From Azorinus chamasolen (lineage: Eukaryota; Mollusca; Bivalvia; Cardiida; Solecurtidae): a DNA stretch of 64,000 bases. The notes beneath the pieces were generated by a model that had not been told where the DNA came from, made no database searches, and was given only the letters and a program-made list of their open reading frames with translations. Position 1 is the first letter of the stretch. Each line of letters starts with the position of its first letter. The stretch spans positions 60,667,453-60,731,452 of the forward strand of contig OY755239.1 of assembly GCA_963576725.1 (NCBI GenBank), written 5' to 3'. Shown here piece after piece: positions 21,214 to 31,457 of this stretch. The position numbers and the translations under genes were made by a program.

Positions 21214-21309
21214 AATGATAACGAAAACTTGAAAATCAGCAGTACCAATATTCATTATTATTTTCAATGAAGATAATAATCCTAAAGAATTAAGATATTA
21301 CATAAATGT

Positions 21310-21450
21310 CGCTGGATCAACACGGTTCTCTTTGATCTTATGGCTGAATGCATACATACCAAACATATGACGTGTATTTTGACATGATAATCTCGGAAAA
21401 GGGCCCGTAATGGTCGAAATATTAAGTCAGAGCTATTCAAGTATTTATGC
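21310..21450 (-). repeat. Half copy of palindrome O
   Basis: TCTTTGATCTTATGGCTGAA, GACGTGTATTTTGACATGAT, AAAAGGGCCCGTAATGGTCG and CAAGTATTTATGC match the right arm of the 234-bp palindrome at 53.8-54.0 kb. Confidence 0.72.
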
Positions 21451-21460
21451 ATTATTATTT

Positions 21461-21666
21461 TAGTAGAACCTGTTTTAAGCGGTCAGCAAAAAGAGGTCTA
21501 CTAATGGTTCTGTAAGGCATGTGGTAGCTTAAGGCAGCTTAAAAGTAATACAGAAAGCTCCTTTAGGATTTTTCTTGGTTATGTTTTGCCCAGCATTAAG
21601 CAAACACCTGGTTTTTAAGACTCCTGTGTTCAATAAATGAACGGCCGCTTAGGACATGTTCTACTG
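21461..21666. mobile_element. Family A MITE (A1)
   Basis: TAGTAGAACCTGTTTTAAGC...CTTAGGACATGTTCTACTG. Arms GTGGTAGCTTAAGGCAG / CAGCATTAAGCAAACAC keep the A-A mismatch. The stretch TTTTTAAGACTCCTGTGTTC matches the empty site of the insertion at 50857. Confidence 0.82.
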
Positions 21667-21701
21667 TATATTTATCTTGTTTTCACAAATTTGCATTTCT
21701 G

Positions 21702-21847
21702 TTAACCCTTCTCTTGCTATTCACGTCAATATACCTACCTGTAAATAGTGAAGACCCAGTCTCATCAGGGTCTGCACTATTTACAAGTTGATTGTGCAAC
21801 CAGTGCACTCCACAGCAGTGATTTCACAGCGAAATATTTGTACACAG

Positions 21848-21929
<82 letters not shown>

Positions 21930-21994
21930 AATAACAACAAGGCATGGGTAAAGAAGGAGAAATGTATTTTAAAATTCAGCAATAGAAGGGTTAA
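21702..21994 (+). mobile_element. Family B TTAA MITE, hairpin arm lost, (TA)n expanded
   Basis: TTAACCCTTCTCTTGCTATT...AGCAATAGAAGGGTTAA. GAAGACCCAG joins TCTCATCAGGGTC directly, so the left arm after CCAG and the tip are gone. The normal ATATATGTAATTA site has become a long (TA)n. Confidence 0.85.
21851..21926. repeat. (AT)38 microsatellite
   Basis: 76 uninterrupted bases of alternating AT inside a B element. Confidence 0.97.
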
Positions 21995-22436
21995 ACAGTG
22001 TTGTGTCTGTGTTATGGCGGGTATGTCATGTACGCTCGCATACAGTTAAATGGACTTCAGAGCTTTCTAAACATAATGACAATACGTTGTACTAATGGGT
22101 CAAACGGAATTTCACTTAGTAAGATTTGACAGTGTCTGTGACTCAATGAATGTGCTTGATTAAACTTGACATAGCTAACACTGCTACGTTGCATTACCTT
22201 TGAAATAGAAAATGACATTTGTTTAAAACTGATTATACTTTTTGCCCATATTAGTCTACCAGTCAATATTCATTTGGTAAACTATTTCATATCTACAGAA
22301 TTATGATTCTTTGATCTTCAATATAATGTATAACGTTCTATTACACTTGTTTCTATGTATTTAAATCTAAACCGTCTATCGTTATGTAAGCACATTCCCG
22401 TAAATTCCCCATATTCTGTAAGTATACAGTAAAACT
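21995..22436. other. No feature recognised
   Basis: No repeat or convincing frame. Confidence 0.45.
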
Positions 22437-22629
22437 CCCCATACCGGAATTCTAGTAGAGAAGAAGTTAGATAATTATAGGCTGGTGGCTGCTTCATGCA
22501 GGGAGAAAATCGTGCAGAAAGCTCCTAGAGGAAATTTCTGTATTACTTTCACCCTGTATTAAGCTGTAACCTATTTCCAAGATCGACATTTATATTAAAG
22601 TTAACGTCCGGTTTAGAGCGGTTTTACTG
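22437..22629. mobile_element. Family A MITE (A2)
   Basis: CAGTAAAACTCCCCATACCG...GGTTTAGAGCGGTTTTACTG, TA on both sides. GAATTCTAGTAGAGAAG lies near the left end; tip GCTCCTAGAGGAAAT. Confidence 0.85.
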
Positions 22630-22776
22630 TATCTTTTAGACGTTTGTCGACTCGGTACATCTATCCTTTCAAGAACTAAAATTTAAACTCGATTAGAACA
22701 ATTGTCAATTTAAGTTCGCTTTGGTGACTCATTTTAATCGAGTATTTTGGTGGTTTTCTTTTAAGTGTTCAACATA

Positions 22777-22979
22777 CAGTGAAACCCCTCTAAACCGGAA
22801 TTTCAGTACAAAGAAAAGTTAATCTTCTTAGGTACTTGGCTGCTTCATGCAGGATGAACGTCATGCAGAAAGCTCAATTGGGAGCTTTCCGTGTGACTTT
22901 CACCCCACATTAAGCTGCCACCTGTCATCCAGACTTGCATTAATACTAATTTAACCATGCGTTTAGATGTGTTGTTCTG
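22777..22979. mobile_element. Family A MITE (A2)
   Basis: CAGTGAAACCCCTCTAAACC...TTAGATGTGTTGTTCTG, TA on both sides. Tip GCTCAATTGGGAGC is a perfect palindrome of a variant sequence. Confidence 0.85.
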
Positions 22980-23212
22980 TATTTCAGTATGTTTGAATGT
23001 AACGCTACTCATAAAATATACCGAATTTATAGTTCGTTGAAACACAATTAGGGTGATACTTAGACTCTAATGTAAAACGTAAATCTAGGTCATCGAGCCC
23101 ACTTTACAGCATCGTTCTCGTGCCATCTGTTACCAAAGTCGAAATCCAGGTCATCGAGGAACTGAAAACCGACGTTGCTTTTACGACTGTCTTGCCAGCT
23201 TTTTAATGATTA

Positions 23213-23462
23213 TTAACCATTCGCTTGCTGAATTTTAAAATACATTTCTCCTTCTTTACCCATGCCCTGTTGTATAATTACATATATCGTCACTGTGTAC
23301 AAGTAGTTCGCTGTGCAATCACTGCTGTTGAGTGCACTGGTTGCACAATCAACTTATAAATAGTGCAGACCCTGATGAGACAGCTCCTGCAGGAGCTGTC
23401 TCATCTGGGTCTCCACTATTTAAAGGTAGGTATATTGACGTAAATAGCAAGCGAAGGGTTAA
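23213..23462 (-). mobile_element. Family B TTAA MITE
   Basis: TTAACCATTCGCTTGCTGAA...AGCAAGCGAAGGGTTAA. Hairpin GACAGCTCCTGCAGGAGCTGTC. A TAA (from CAACTTATAAATAG) interrupts the frame seen in other copies. Confidence 0.88.
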
Positions 23463-23601
23463 TATAAAGCGGTACGGCACGGAATAATGGAATGTAGATA
23501 GACAATGTCTGTAAAGTATTTATCTTAATCACTTATTTCTTAGTAAATTATGTCTCCTTTGCACCGAAATACGGATTTATATTACCTAAGGTCCCTAAAT
23601 A

Positions 23602-23826
23602 CAGTAAAACCCCTTTAAACCGGACGTTTAAATTTGGCATGCATATAGATATTAGAAACAGGTGGCAGCTTGATGCTGGGTGCACGTAATGCAGGGTGAA
23701 CGTCATGCATATATCTCCTCTAGAAGATGTCTGCATGACTCTTACCCTGCATTAAGCTGCCATCTGCCTGAAAGTATCTAAATTCTTCTCTGCTAGAATT
23801 ACGGTTCAGATCGGGTTATTACACTG
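23602..23826. mobile_element. Family A MITE (A2), internal duplication
   Basis: CAGTAAAACCCCTTTAAACC at the left and a decayed right end (CGGTTCAGATCGGGTTATTA). AATGCAGGGTGAACG follows a near copy GATGCTGGGTGCACG. Tip TCTCCTCTAGAAGA. Confidence 0.78.
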
Positions 23827-23932
23827 GTCAATATGCTAACCTAATTTGTTTTTAATGACACTATATATTGGACAACACTATTGATGTATTCTCCAGTGGG
23901 AAACGTATTATCTTGGAATTCGTTATGTAATA

Positions 23933-24184
23933 TAAACACTTCCCTCATACAAATGTGTTTTCACGCAGTTGCAAACAGAGTAGACCAAGATCAGACGGCT
24001 CCTATAGGAGCCGTCTGATCAGGGTCTGCTCTATTTGCTAATGGAATTGAAAGATCTGTTTCTTTTACTTTCTAACATGGCTACGATGTTCCATTTTCAA
24101 TATTTCATATTAACTACTTTGTTCATGAATATTCAGTAGCTATTGAAATTTTGAATAAACATAGAACAGGAAGGAAAGGATTAA
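23933..24184 (+). mobile_element. Family C TTAA MITE
   Basis: Left end decayed (TAAACACTTCCCTCATAC); right end GGAAGGAAAGGATTAA. The hairpin is well preserved: TCAGACGGCTCC, tip CTATAG, GGAGCCGTCTGA. Confidence 0.8.
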
Positions 24185-24265
24185 ATACATAGCCACTCTC
24201 GTCTAAATATTGAATATGATACAAACTAAAAATACAAATTAAATGTGAATGCAAAATTCAATATA

Positions 24266-24455
24266 CAGTAAACCCCCGATAGTACGAACAATAAACCAAT
24301 GTTCATGATTGGTTTACAAGGCAAATGGTAGCCTAATGCAGGGTAAAAGTCATACAGAAAGCTCTCCTAGCAGATTTCTGCATGACATTTGCCATGCATT
24401 GATCAGCCACCTATATAAATTGTTCCCAATTTCTCATTACTATTAAGATTTTATC
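24266..24455. mobile_element. Family A MITE (A4), right end decayed
   Basis: CAGTAAACCCCCGATAGTAC after TA; interior GCAAATGGTAGCCTAATGCA. The right terminus reads only ACTATTAAGATTTTA. Confidence 0.68.
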
Positions 24456-24890
24456 GCACCATTATTTTACATGTGCTTTCAATGTGTATTGATAATTGTA
24501 ATTGTGCACCTTAATATTACTTAATTCTAATATTGTAAATGAATTATTTTCTGAAGCTTTAATACTAAGTACATGTACATATATTAAGTATTTACACACA
24601 CGCTAAGCATGAAGTACAACCCTCGTGCACTTTTGTCACAGTGATTGCAACCTGCAAAATGCTTTTCAATCATAATTGCCCAGGTTAAATTTGTCCTATC
24701 GTAGACTGAATTTCAGGTCGTCCAATTACTTGATCAAGATTAACAAACGGTGTTAGTTCTAATCGTTGGTTAATTCATATACAATCACGGATTCGAAAAC
24801 AAATCGAAATATAGGCCAACGGTCACCGCATATGACTATTTAGAATGTTTTATATTCATAAACATTGCGTACTTGTTTGCTTAAATCAAA
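24456..24890. other. No feature recognised
   Basis: AT-rich; nothing assigned. Confidence 0.45.
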
Positions 24891-24990
24891 ACATGTTGAT
24901 GACAAAGCAATCATGTATGCATATGTTGATGTTTCTCAAAACATGTTCAGGACAAAGCAAACATGTATGCATATGTTGATGTTTCTCAAA
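24891..24990. repeat. 50-bp tandem duplication
   Basis: ACATGTTGATGACAAAGCAA and ACATGTTCAGGACAAAGCAA start two 50-bp units that end GATGTTTCTCAAA. Confidence 0.92.
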
Positions 24991-25024
24991 CGTTTAACAC
25001 GCTATGGGAACTGTGAACCAAGGC

Positions 25025-25269
25025 TTAACCCTTTCGGCGCCAAATTTCTTATGTCGTCTGCAATCCAAGTTTGTTAAATCATCCAGTAAAATAAGGAAAT
25101 GAGATAAATATAATCAAATTTCAAAGGAATAAAGCACATATATAGAAATAGAGATTGAGACAAATAGTGAAGTCCCTGATCAGACGCCGCCTTGAAAAGG
25201 CGGCGTCTGATCTGGAACTGCACTATTTGTCGTGGTGCATTTATGCGACTGCAGCGGTGAAAGGGTTAA
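25025..25269 (-). mobile_element. Family D TTAA MITE
   Basis: TTAACCCTTTCGGCGCCAAA...GCGGTGAAAGGGTTAA. Hairpin CAGACGCCGCCTTG / AAAAGGCGGCGTCTG. Confidence 0.9.
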
Positions 25270-25340
25270 TGCCATAGATGTGTTCAACTATAGATATTTT
25301 ATTATATGTCACAGTCAGACTCATCAATAGACGGTGGTCA

Positions 25341-25543
25341 ATAACTCTTTCGCTGCCAATTTCGCATATGTGATTACCAATGCAAACAGTTTGGACCCCG
25401 ATCAGACGCCGAGTTTCTCGGCGTCTCATCAGATCCGAACTCTGTGTTACTGAGACAATGGTTTTTGAAACAAAAATGACGAAAAAAAGTTGTAACAGAC
25501 AACAAAGTTTGCAGACGACAACATCTGGCAGCGAAAGGCTTAA
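25341..25543 (+). mobile_element. Family E TTAA MITE
   Basis: ATAACTCTTTCGCTGCCAAT...GGCAGCGAAAGGCTTAA. Hairpin AGACGCCGAGTTTCTCGGCGTCT. The right arm has CAGACAACAAAGTTTGCAGACGAC, the unit that is expanded in other E copies. Confidence 0.85.
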
Positions 25544-26129
25544 CTAAATATAAGACATTGTTACCCCAATTTTCCCTGGCCAAGTCTAGCATTCAAAAAC
25601 AACCAGACAACAATATAAATTGGAAGGAGATAATCGACGTGGGAGGAACCAATTTGAAATAAAACTAAGGCAAACTAATCTGGTGAAAGAAATACTATTA
25701 AGTGCATCATTCTATTTGTTCAAGTCTTTTATAGAAACTAGTTATATTTCAGCCTTTGACACTAATCACAAGTTGTTGCACGCGTATGACCTTTATGTCA
25801 GGATTGTACTTCTGGAATGAGCTATGGGAAATTTACAAATCAAAAATCGCTTACTGTTTGAAAAGAGAGACACATTTCACATCTGTGAAAAAATAAACTT
25901 AACCCATATTGATTTGTTTATTGATATATTACATGAACATAATATTGTGTATCAATTTTCAAGTGACATACATATTACATTCTATAACGTTGGAAAATGT
26001 GAAATGGGCAACTATTTTCTGTCTGTTACTGATTGAACATATAAATGTATATGCTTTCACTACACGAGACGATAAAAGGAAACGTTTCTTTCAGAGCAAC
26101 AGATAACAACAGATACTTACTCAACTATT
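25544..26129 (+). other. Long open stretch with one stop, no known domain
   Basis: One plus-strand frame runs from 25620 to 26036 interrupted only by TGA at 25818-25820. The predicted residues show no motif I recognise and the DNA is AT-rich, so chance is a fair explanation. There is no Kozak-like start or clear splice site. Confidence 0.25.
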
Positions 26130-26260
26130 AAAATCGTCATTTCTCCACCAAACTCCATGTAGTGACTACTCTTTAGTACATGTACCGTCTCTTCGAGACG
26201 ATTCTAAGGAATTGTCACTACATATGGATTGGTGGAGAAGTAAAGGGGTTATTCTTGAAA
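26130..26260. mobile_element. Palindromic repeat M
   Basis: TTTCTCCACCAAACTCCATG pairs with CATATGGATTGGTGGAGAA, and TAGTGAC with GTCACTA; tip CGTCTCTTCGAGACG. Related pieces lie at 17.3, 53.0 and 60.5 kb. Confidence 0.72.
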
Positions 26261-26580
26261 ATGTTTTAATCTAAGCATCTTATCTGGATCTTTAGGTTTT
26301 TGCAATCACTATTTCTAGGATTGTGAAAACATACGAACGACAAAATATGTTGCTATGTGTTTTGGGTTTATTTCTATTCAGCCGTTTCCAAGATTATTGC
26401 ACGATGTTAAGAGAGGAATCAAAACCACTTTCTGCCTTAATTATACTATACCCTATTCTGCAGTGTTATCAAATGGTATTTGTATTGGGTTGGTTCGGTA
26501 TGCGTGTTGTGAATAATATAAGAACATATATCATATGCATTCAATGTGCTAAATGATCATCCAACCGGACAATTTATAAC

Positions 26581-26658
26581 CCTATTGATGTAGGTATTAC
26601 TAGTATCACTTGTGCTGATGCCTCCGCTGTCGGATATGGAGGTGGTTTCTTACAGTGA
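26581..26658 (+). pseudogene. Scrap resembling a retroelement RNase H motif
   Basis: The plus strand encodes ITCADASAVGYGGGFLQ before TGA at 26656. DAS..GYGG is the first catalytic-aspartate motif of RNase H domains in several retroelements, including DIRS/Ngaro types. No reverse transcriptase motif lies upstream and the frame closes at once, so this is at most a small relic and could be coincidence. Confidence 0.28.
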
Positions 26659-26793
26659 AGTTTGTAGTAGATGTAACTTGACTATTTAATTGGAGATGTC
26701 AGAGCCCGTGTGATTCTGATTATCCTGAATGGCCGTTACACATAATGCGTGACCTATTGTTAATAGTAAATCGTTCAAATAGGTAAGTAATAC

Positions 26794-27005
26794 TTAACCC
26801 ATTTGCTCTCACGATCCCATATATGGGATGTAGGCAAACAGTGTAGACTCTAATCAGACGCCGCATACTGCGGCGTCTGATCAGAGTCTACACTGTTTGC
26901 TGATAGGAAATTCAAAACGAAATTGAAAAGTTAGGCCATGCACCCCTTAGATGAACTAATCCAATATAGAAACATGCAAGAATGCACTGGGCGCAAATGG
27001 GTTAA
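26794..27005. mobile_element. Family G TTAA MITE
   Basis: TTAACCCATTTGCTCTCACG...TGGGCGCAAATGGGTTAA. Hairpin CAAACAGTGTAGACTC, CAGACGCCGCATACTGCGGCGTCTG, GAGTCTACACTGTTTG. Only copy in the window and very well paired. Confidence 0.88.
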
Positions 27006-27334
27006 ATTGTGGAGAACAATAAATCTTCTTCGTGTGTATCCTTACCCTGCTGTGAGAAAGATAATGGGTCTGTAGTGGCTCTGATTTCAGCAATAAAACA
27101 GGTAGAATATCTGTGTCAGTATCAGAGGTACGCATGTTTGTTCACTAAAGGCATACGCTAGTATTAGTTAGTAGAGTTGTTATTTGTGTTTCTTATAAAT
27201 CATTTTATATCGTTTTATTGTTTTATGTTTTGTCTTGTGGCTTTATCGTTTCTCGTTAGATGGTGTTTGATGCGGTGTCATTCCGTGTGTGGCTCTCCCT
27301 GTTTGACTATTTTTCCATATTTACATGTATATAA

Positions 27335-27625
27335 TCAGGGAGCCTACATAGCCGATTGGTTATTGTCTTCGACTGACAATCGATTAGCCCCATCATTGAT
27401 GTGGTTGAAATCCAGGCCTAGGCATTTCTTTTCGTATGTGAGAAAGCATTCCAGCTTGACTGATATAGGTGTTTCTAGGTTTTGACAGTGTTTCTTTTGT
27501 TAACGAAATAATGTAATATGTTCCGTGCACGGCAAATCCTCCGGATCTTCCTCCATCTGTAATTAGTTGGACGTCGCAGTATGACTGAATTACTGTTAAG
27601 GTGCGTCAAGCCTCCATACAAACAA
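27335..27625 (+). mobile_element. tRNA-derived SINE
   Basis: TAGCCGATTGGTTATTG (box A-like), CTTCGACTGACAATCG and GGTTGAAATCC (box B-like) form the tRNA head. The body GTGAGAAAGCATTCCAGCTT, GAAATAATG, CCGTGCACGG, TCTTCCTCCATCTG and GGTGCGTCAAGCC follows the order of a SINE I know from bivalves. Copied by LINE machinery; RNA polymerase III promoter boxes are internal. Confidence 0.62.
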
Positions 27626-27779
27626 GCATACAAAGTACATGCTCTGCTGTGTTAACCGCCATTATTGTTGCAGATCAGTTGGATGGGATTATATCACTTT
27701 ACACTGTTCGTCGGACTAGGTGAAGATGGAAATCTGAAGTGGAGATCCTGAAATCACCCTATTTTTATAAACAAGTTTG

Positions 27780-28795
27780 CGGGGGCATACTGGAATCACC
27801 CTGTCCGCCGGTCGGTCGGTCGGTCGATCGGTCAGTTGGTCGGTCGCTCTATCGATCGAGCGGTCGGTCGGTCCTCCGCATTTGAACATGGATAGTTGGT
27901 GTCGCGAATTTTCTTTCAATTTAAAGGTTAATGATCTTATATGTGGTATACATAATCATCACAAATGGTAGATGTGCAAACACAATCTTCACATATCTAC
28001 TACTGACCATTGCAGACTTATCTCCCCCTAAACGTTTGAGGGTTTTTTTCTTTGTTACAAATGTATCTTTTCATTAAACATGAGTAGTTGGTGTCGCAAA
28101 CTCCTCCTTAAATCTGAAAGTTTATATTTGATATGCATGTACATATTAACGATGAATGGTAGATGTGCAAGACGCATTTTTTACGTGTTTAGCACTGGGC
28201 ATTGCAGAATTATCTCCCCCTGAACTAGAAATATGAAGACTTTGTGTCGCACACTCCTCCTTCAGTTTTAAAGTTATTGATTTTATATTTGGTATATATA
28301 ATACCCACGAATGGTAGATGTGCAAGACGCTATTTTCATTTGACTGTTTAAAGCTTGCCATTGCATAATTATCTCCACCTGAACTTTGAATATTGTTTTC
28401 ATGAAACTTGAGGAGTTGGTGTCGTTAACTCCTTCAGTTTTCAAGTTATTAAATTTATTTTTAGTATACATAATAACCACGATAGGTAGATGTGCAAGAC
28501 ACAATTTGTTTTACATGTGTTTACGGCTGGCCATTGCAGAATTATCTCCCCCTGAACTTTGAATATTTTTGTCATTTTGGCCTGAAACATTGGGAGTTTG
28601 TGAAATGTACACGTGCAAGACATGATTTGCTAGTGTTTAGTGGCAGCAATTACAGAATTATCTCCACTTGAACATTGAGTATGTTTGTCATTTGGCCCTG
28701 TTACGTTGGTAATTGGTGTCACAAACTTGGATTTGCAATCACGATTGTCGTGCGGTTGTATTTACCACCTTTAGTGATAGTTCTAGTTTGTTCTG
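27780..28795 (+). repeat. Helentron/'pearl'-like element J, copy 2
   Basis: A (GGTC)n microsatellite (27809-27873) precedes at least four units of about 155-190 bp. Each unit has GTTGGTGTCGC, CTCCTTCAGTTTTAAAG, GAATGGTAGATGTGCAAGAC and GCATTGCAGAATTATCTCC. The right end ACCTTTAGTGATAGTTCTAG matches copy 1. Microsatellite plus tandem core is the reported plan of bivalve 'pearl' elements. Frames found inside are repeat translations. Confidence 0.68.
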
Positions 28796-29300
28796 GTTAT
28801 ATTTTGTGTGTTTTTTCTTTATTCGAAAGGAAGTATGAATGTGTATGTGTGTGCATGCGTCCGTGCGTATGTGTGTTGTACCATCTCGTTCGGCGCTATA
28901 TGGCATGTTCATTGTCGATCTTCCTAAACCCTTATCAGTGTCGTAGCACACTAAATAACAATCTGTCCACTTCTGTGTCACCGTCCCCTATAATCCAGCC
29001 TATTATTCCATCCATAAAAAGAGACTTTACTGAAATACGGTCTATAACGATGCCATATATTGTCTTACTCTCATGTATGTCTCATGTCTCGCATAATTGT
29101 TCCAGTTAAGATAATGCTGGGCACAGTTATTTGAGTGTGTGTGTGTGATCACGTGCGTGCGCGTTTGTGATACATTTGTATGAGCGCGTATATGCGCACT
29201 CGTGTGTGTCTGCGCGGGTCTGTATATGTCTGTGTATATATGTGTCTGTGTGTGTCATTGTTTCTGTGTCCCTGTGTCTAACAAAGGGTATTTATACTTC
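28796..29300 (+). repeat. I/K-type GT-rich repeat with GGCGCTATATGG tail
   Basis: GT-rich tracts (28838-28875, 29130-29270) flank TTCGGCGCTATATGGCATG and CAGTGTCGTAGCACAC, parts of the K tail. The 144-codon frame 28675-29109 spans J and K sequence and is not credible as a gene. Confidence 0.5.
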
Positions 29301-29629
29301 TGGGGCGGTTGTGCATGTTACATGGCGTATCACGTTCTATATCTGCTTGGATCCTGACGAGACACCGAGGGTCACAACTAGACGGGTAAGGGTTTACATT
29401 GTACGTAAAAGGTTATATAAAGTGTGTAAATCTTCACGAGATTATTCTTAAGGAACGATAAGGATGAGTCGTTATTACGGATGCAACCTAAATAAAGCTC
29501 AGAGTATAGATGTGCCCCATTCTCGTATCTTTGTACAAAACCCCCCAACTATTTCCCATGTAATTAAATACAAGCAGATATAAATGGATGGATCTCGTCA
29601 TACAAAACATACAAAATAACGAGTAGTCC
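29301..29629. other. E hairpin scrap only
   Basis: CTTGGATCCTGACGAGACAC (29347-29366) is an E-type hairpin arm. Nothing else was recognised. Confidence 0.4.
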
Positions 29630-29803
29630 GCATCTGCAAACAGGACAGACCCAGATCAGAGGGCTCCTAGAGGATTCCTCTGATCAGGGTCTGCACTGTT
29701 TGTCATACAAACTCTTCTAGCAAGATTAAGCCTTTCATACGAAGGGACTTTATAGTTAAACACTGGCTATTCCACTTTGAAACTGCACGGTTGAACGGGT
29801 TAA
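29630..29803 (-). mobile_element. Family L TTAA element
   Basis: GCAAACAGGACAGACCCAGA, TCAGAGGGCTCCTAGAGG, CCTCTGATCAGGGTCTGCAC. The right side CTATTCCACTTTGAAACTG and GGTTGAACGGGTTAA is the L terminus reversed. The left terminus is unclear. Confidence 0.72.
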
Positions 29804-30582
29804 ACTGTACTCAGTATGGTATATCTGAAGCATAAACCACTGTTGTACGATGTTGTAGGGTGCATTTCAAATCAGTATAAAAATGTCCTGGTACGCCGAC
29901 AGTCCTCTTTCCCAGCTGTTATTAAGTCGTTGGTAAGCTTGTCCATTGTATGCACATGCAAACATTGGTTTGTTTCCTATTTTGTCCCATTTTTTGGTCC
30001 TTTTGAAACAAATGCAGTCCTTGTCATGATGAAACAGTTCATATTTAAGACACCATATAAAATCGACTCACTAAACCATCGTATATGAAATATTTCAAAG
30101 CGACAGTATCTACAATAAATGCATAGTTTTTAATAAAATCATTAAACATGGTGTTGGTAATGTCCAATAATTGCTATAAAAATATCAATTTGAGCCTATA
30201 AAATTATGTCCCATTTGATCCATAACAACCCGTTATCATCGATGCATATAATTGTTTGCTATACAACAAAATATTATCGGCCTATTTTTAACAGTTAAGA
30301 AACTAGAACGCAACCCAAATGAATGTATTACACTGGATCTTCGATATCAATCACTTGAATCTTGTCCTCCGTGTTTATTCGATCGGTTTCGTTGCTATAC
30401 AGTTTTTTTTCAGAATATAAAAGACAACTGATTTATACATTGTAGGCGTTGCAAGTACGAACTACTGTTGTAACCATTAACCATAGAATTGAATTTGCTA
30501 TACAGATATATTTTCTGAGCAGGTTATTTGTTTCTAAGTATTTTGACAACTATATTGTTTTGTATTTTTAATCAACATAATA
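29804..30582. other. No gene seen
   Basis: A 90-codon frame (29816-30088) has no recognisable motif. AT-rich. Confidence 0.45.
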
Positions 30583-30987
30583 CTGTAAAACCACGATACT
30601 ACGAATATTCAAATAGGTATCAGTATTGATCCTTAACACGGGTGGCTGTTTAATACAGGGTTGGCAGTCATGCAGAAAGCTCCTTTAGGAGCTTTCTGCA
30701 TGACTGCCAACCTGTATTAAGCAGCCATCTGCCTACAAAGATAGAAAGTCCTCAAGTACAACATGCACTAAGCAGCCATCTGCCTACAAAGACAGAAATT
30801 CATTATTTAAATGTCGTAGTATCGATTTGGTATTTTGGGCAGGTGGTTGCTTAAAGCAAGGTGAAAGTAAAACAGAACGCTCCTATAGGAACGTTCTGTT
30901 TTACTTTCACCTTGCTTTAAGTATCCACGTGCATTTAACACAAAGTACTTGATGTAATTTAGTGGTCGTTATAGAGAGGTTTTACTG
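30583..30987. mobile_element. Two fused family A elements (A4 + A3)
   Basis: Left end CTGTAAAACCACGATACTAC (A4) after TA; right end TTATAGAGAGGTTTTACTG (A3) before TA. Between the hairpins, GTCGTAGTATCGATTTGG (A4 right end) runs into GTATTTTGGGCAGGTGG (A3 left interior), so both inner termini are lost at about 30826. TAAGCAGCCATCTGCCTAC is duplicated. First hairpin: perfect 26-bp arms, tip TCCTTTAGGA. Confidence 0.8.
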
Positions 30988-31414
30988 TAGTTAATTGGAT
31001 TGAATTTATAAACGAACAATATTTTCTTCTACTACTGAACATCAACCGTTTTTGCAACCTCCAGCATTCTAGTTATAAAGTGTCTGTAGCTTTCTGAAAC
31101 ATTTTTAATCATTATGAAATAGATTCCGTGTCTGTGCCTTATCACATAAAGGCACTGGTATATTCTGGTCCAAATGACATAGCTTTTACCTGAAAACTGA
31201 AGTGCACAATCAACGTTTATGCGCCAATGCTCACAGGAATAGCTCAAGAGAGTCTGAATCCAGACAAAGAGATACCTTCTGGTACTTAAATGTATTCATA
31301 CCTCGTTTATAATGTATGAGATAAGCTGTGGTTTGTCAGGGCATTTTTATAATATTGGGAAAGGAAATTGCTTTATTGAGACACCATACATTCAATTAAT
31401 TCGACTCAATTCGA
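30988..31414. other. No feature recognised
   Basis: No recognised repeat or gene. Confidence 0.4.
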
Positions 31415-31457
31415 CTAATTAACACAATTTAGTGGTCGTTATAGAGAGGTTTTACTG
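31415..31457. repeat. Solo family A3 right end
   Basis: GACTAATTAACACAATTTAG then TGGTCGTTATAGAGAGG and TTTTACTG followed by TA; no left part. Confidence 0.8.

Noticed and set aside
25620..26036. Possible gene with a single stop (TGA 25818)
   Set aside because: No recognisable motif, no canonical ATG at the start, AT-rich; kept only as an uncertain open stretch.
28675..29109. 144-codon open frame, the longest in the window
   Set aside because: It starts inside the J tandem array and runs through GT-rich I/K sequence; no domain and no coding-like composition.
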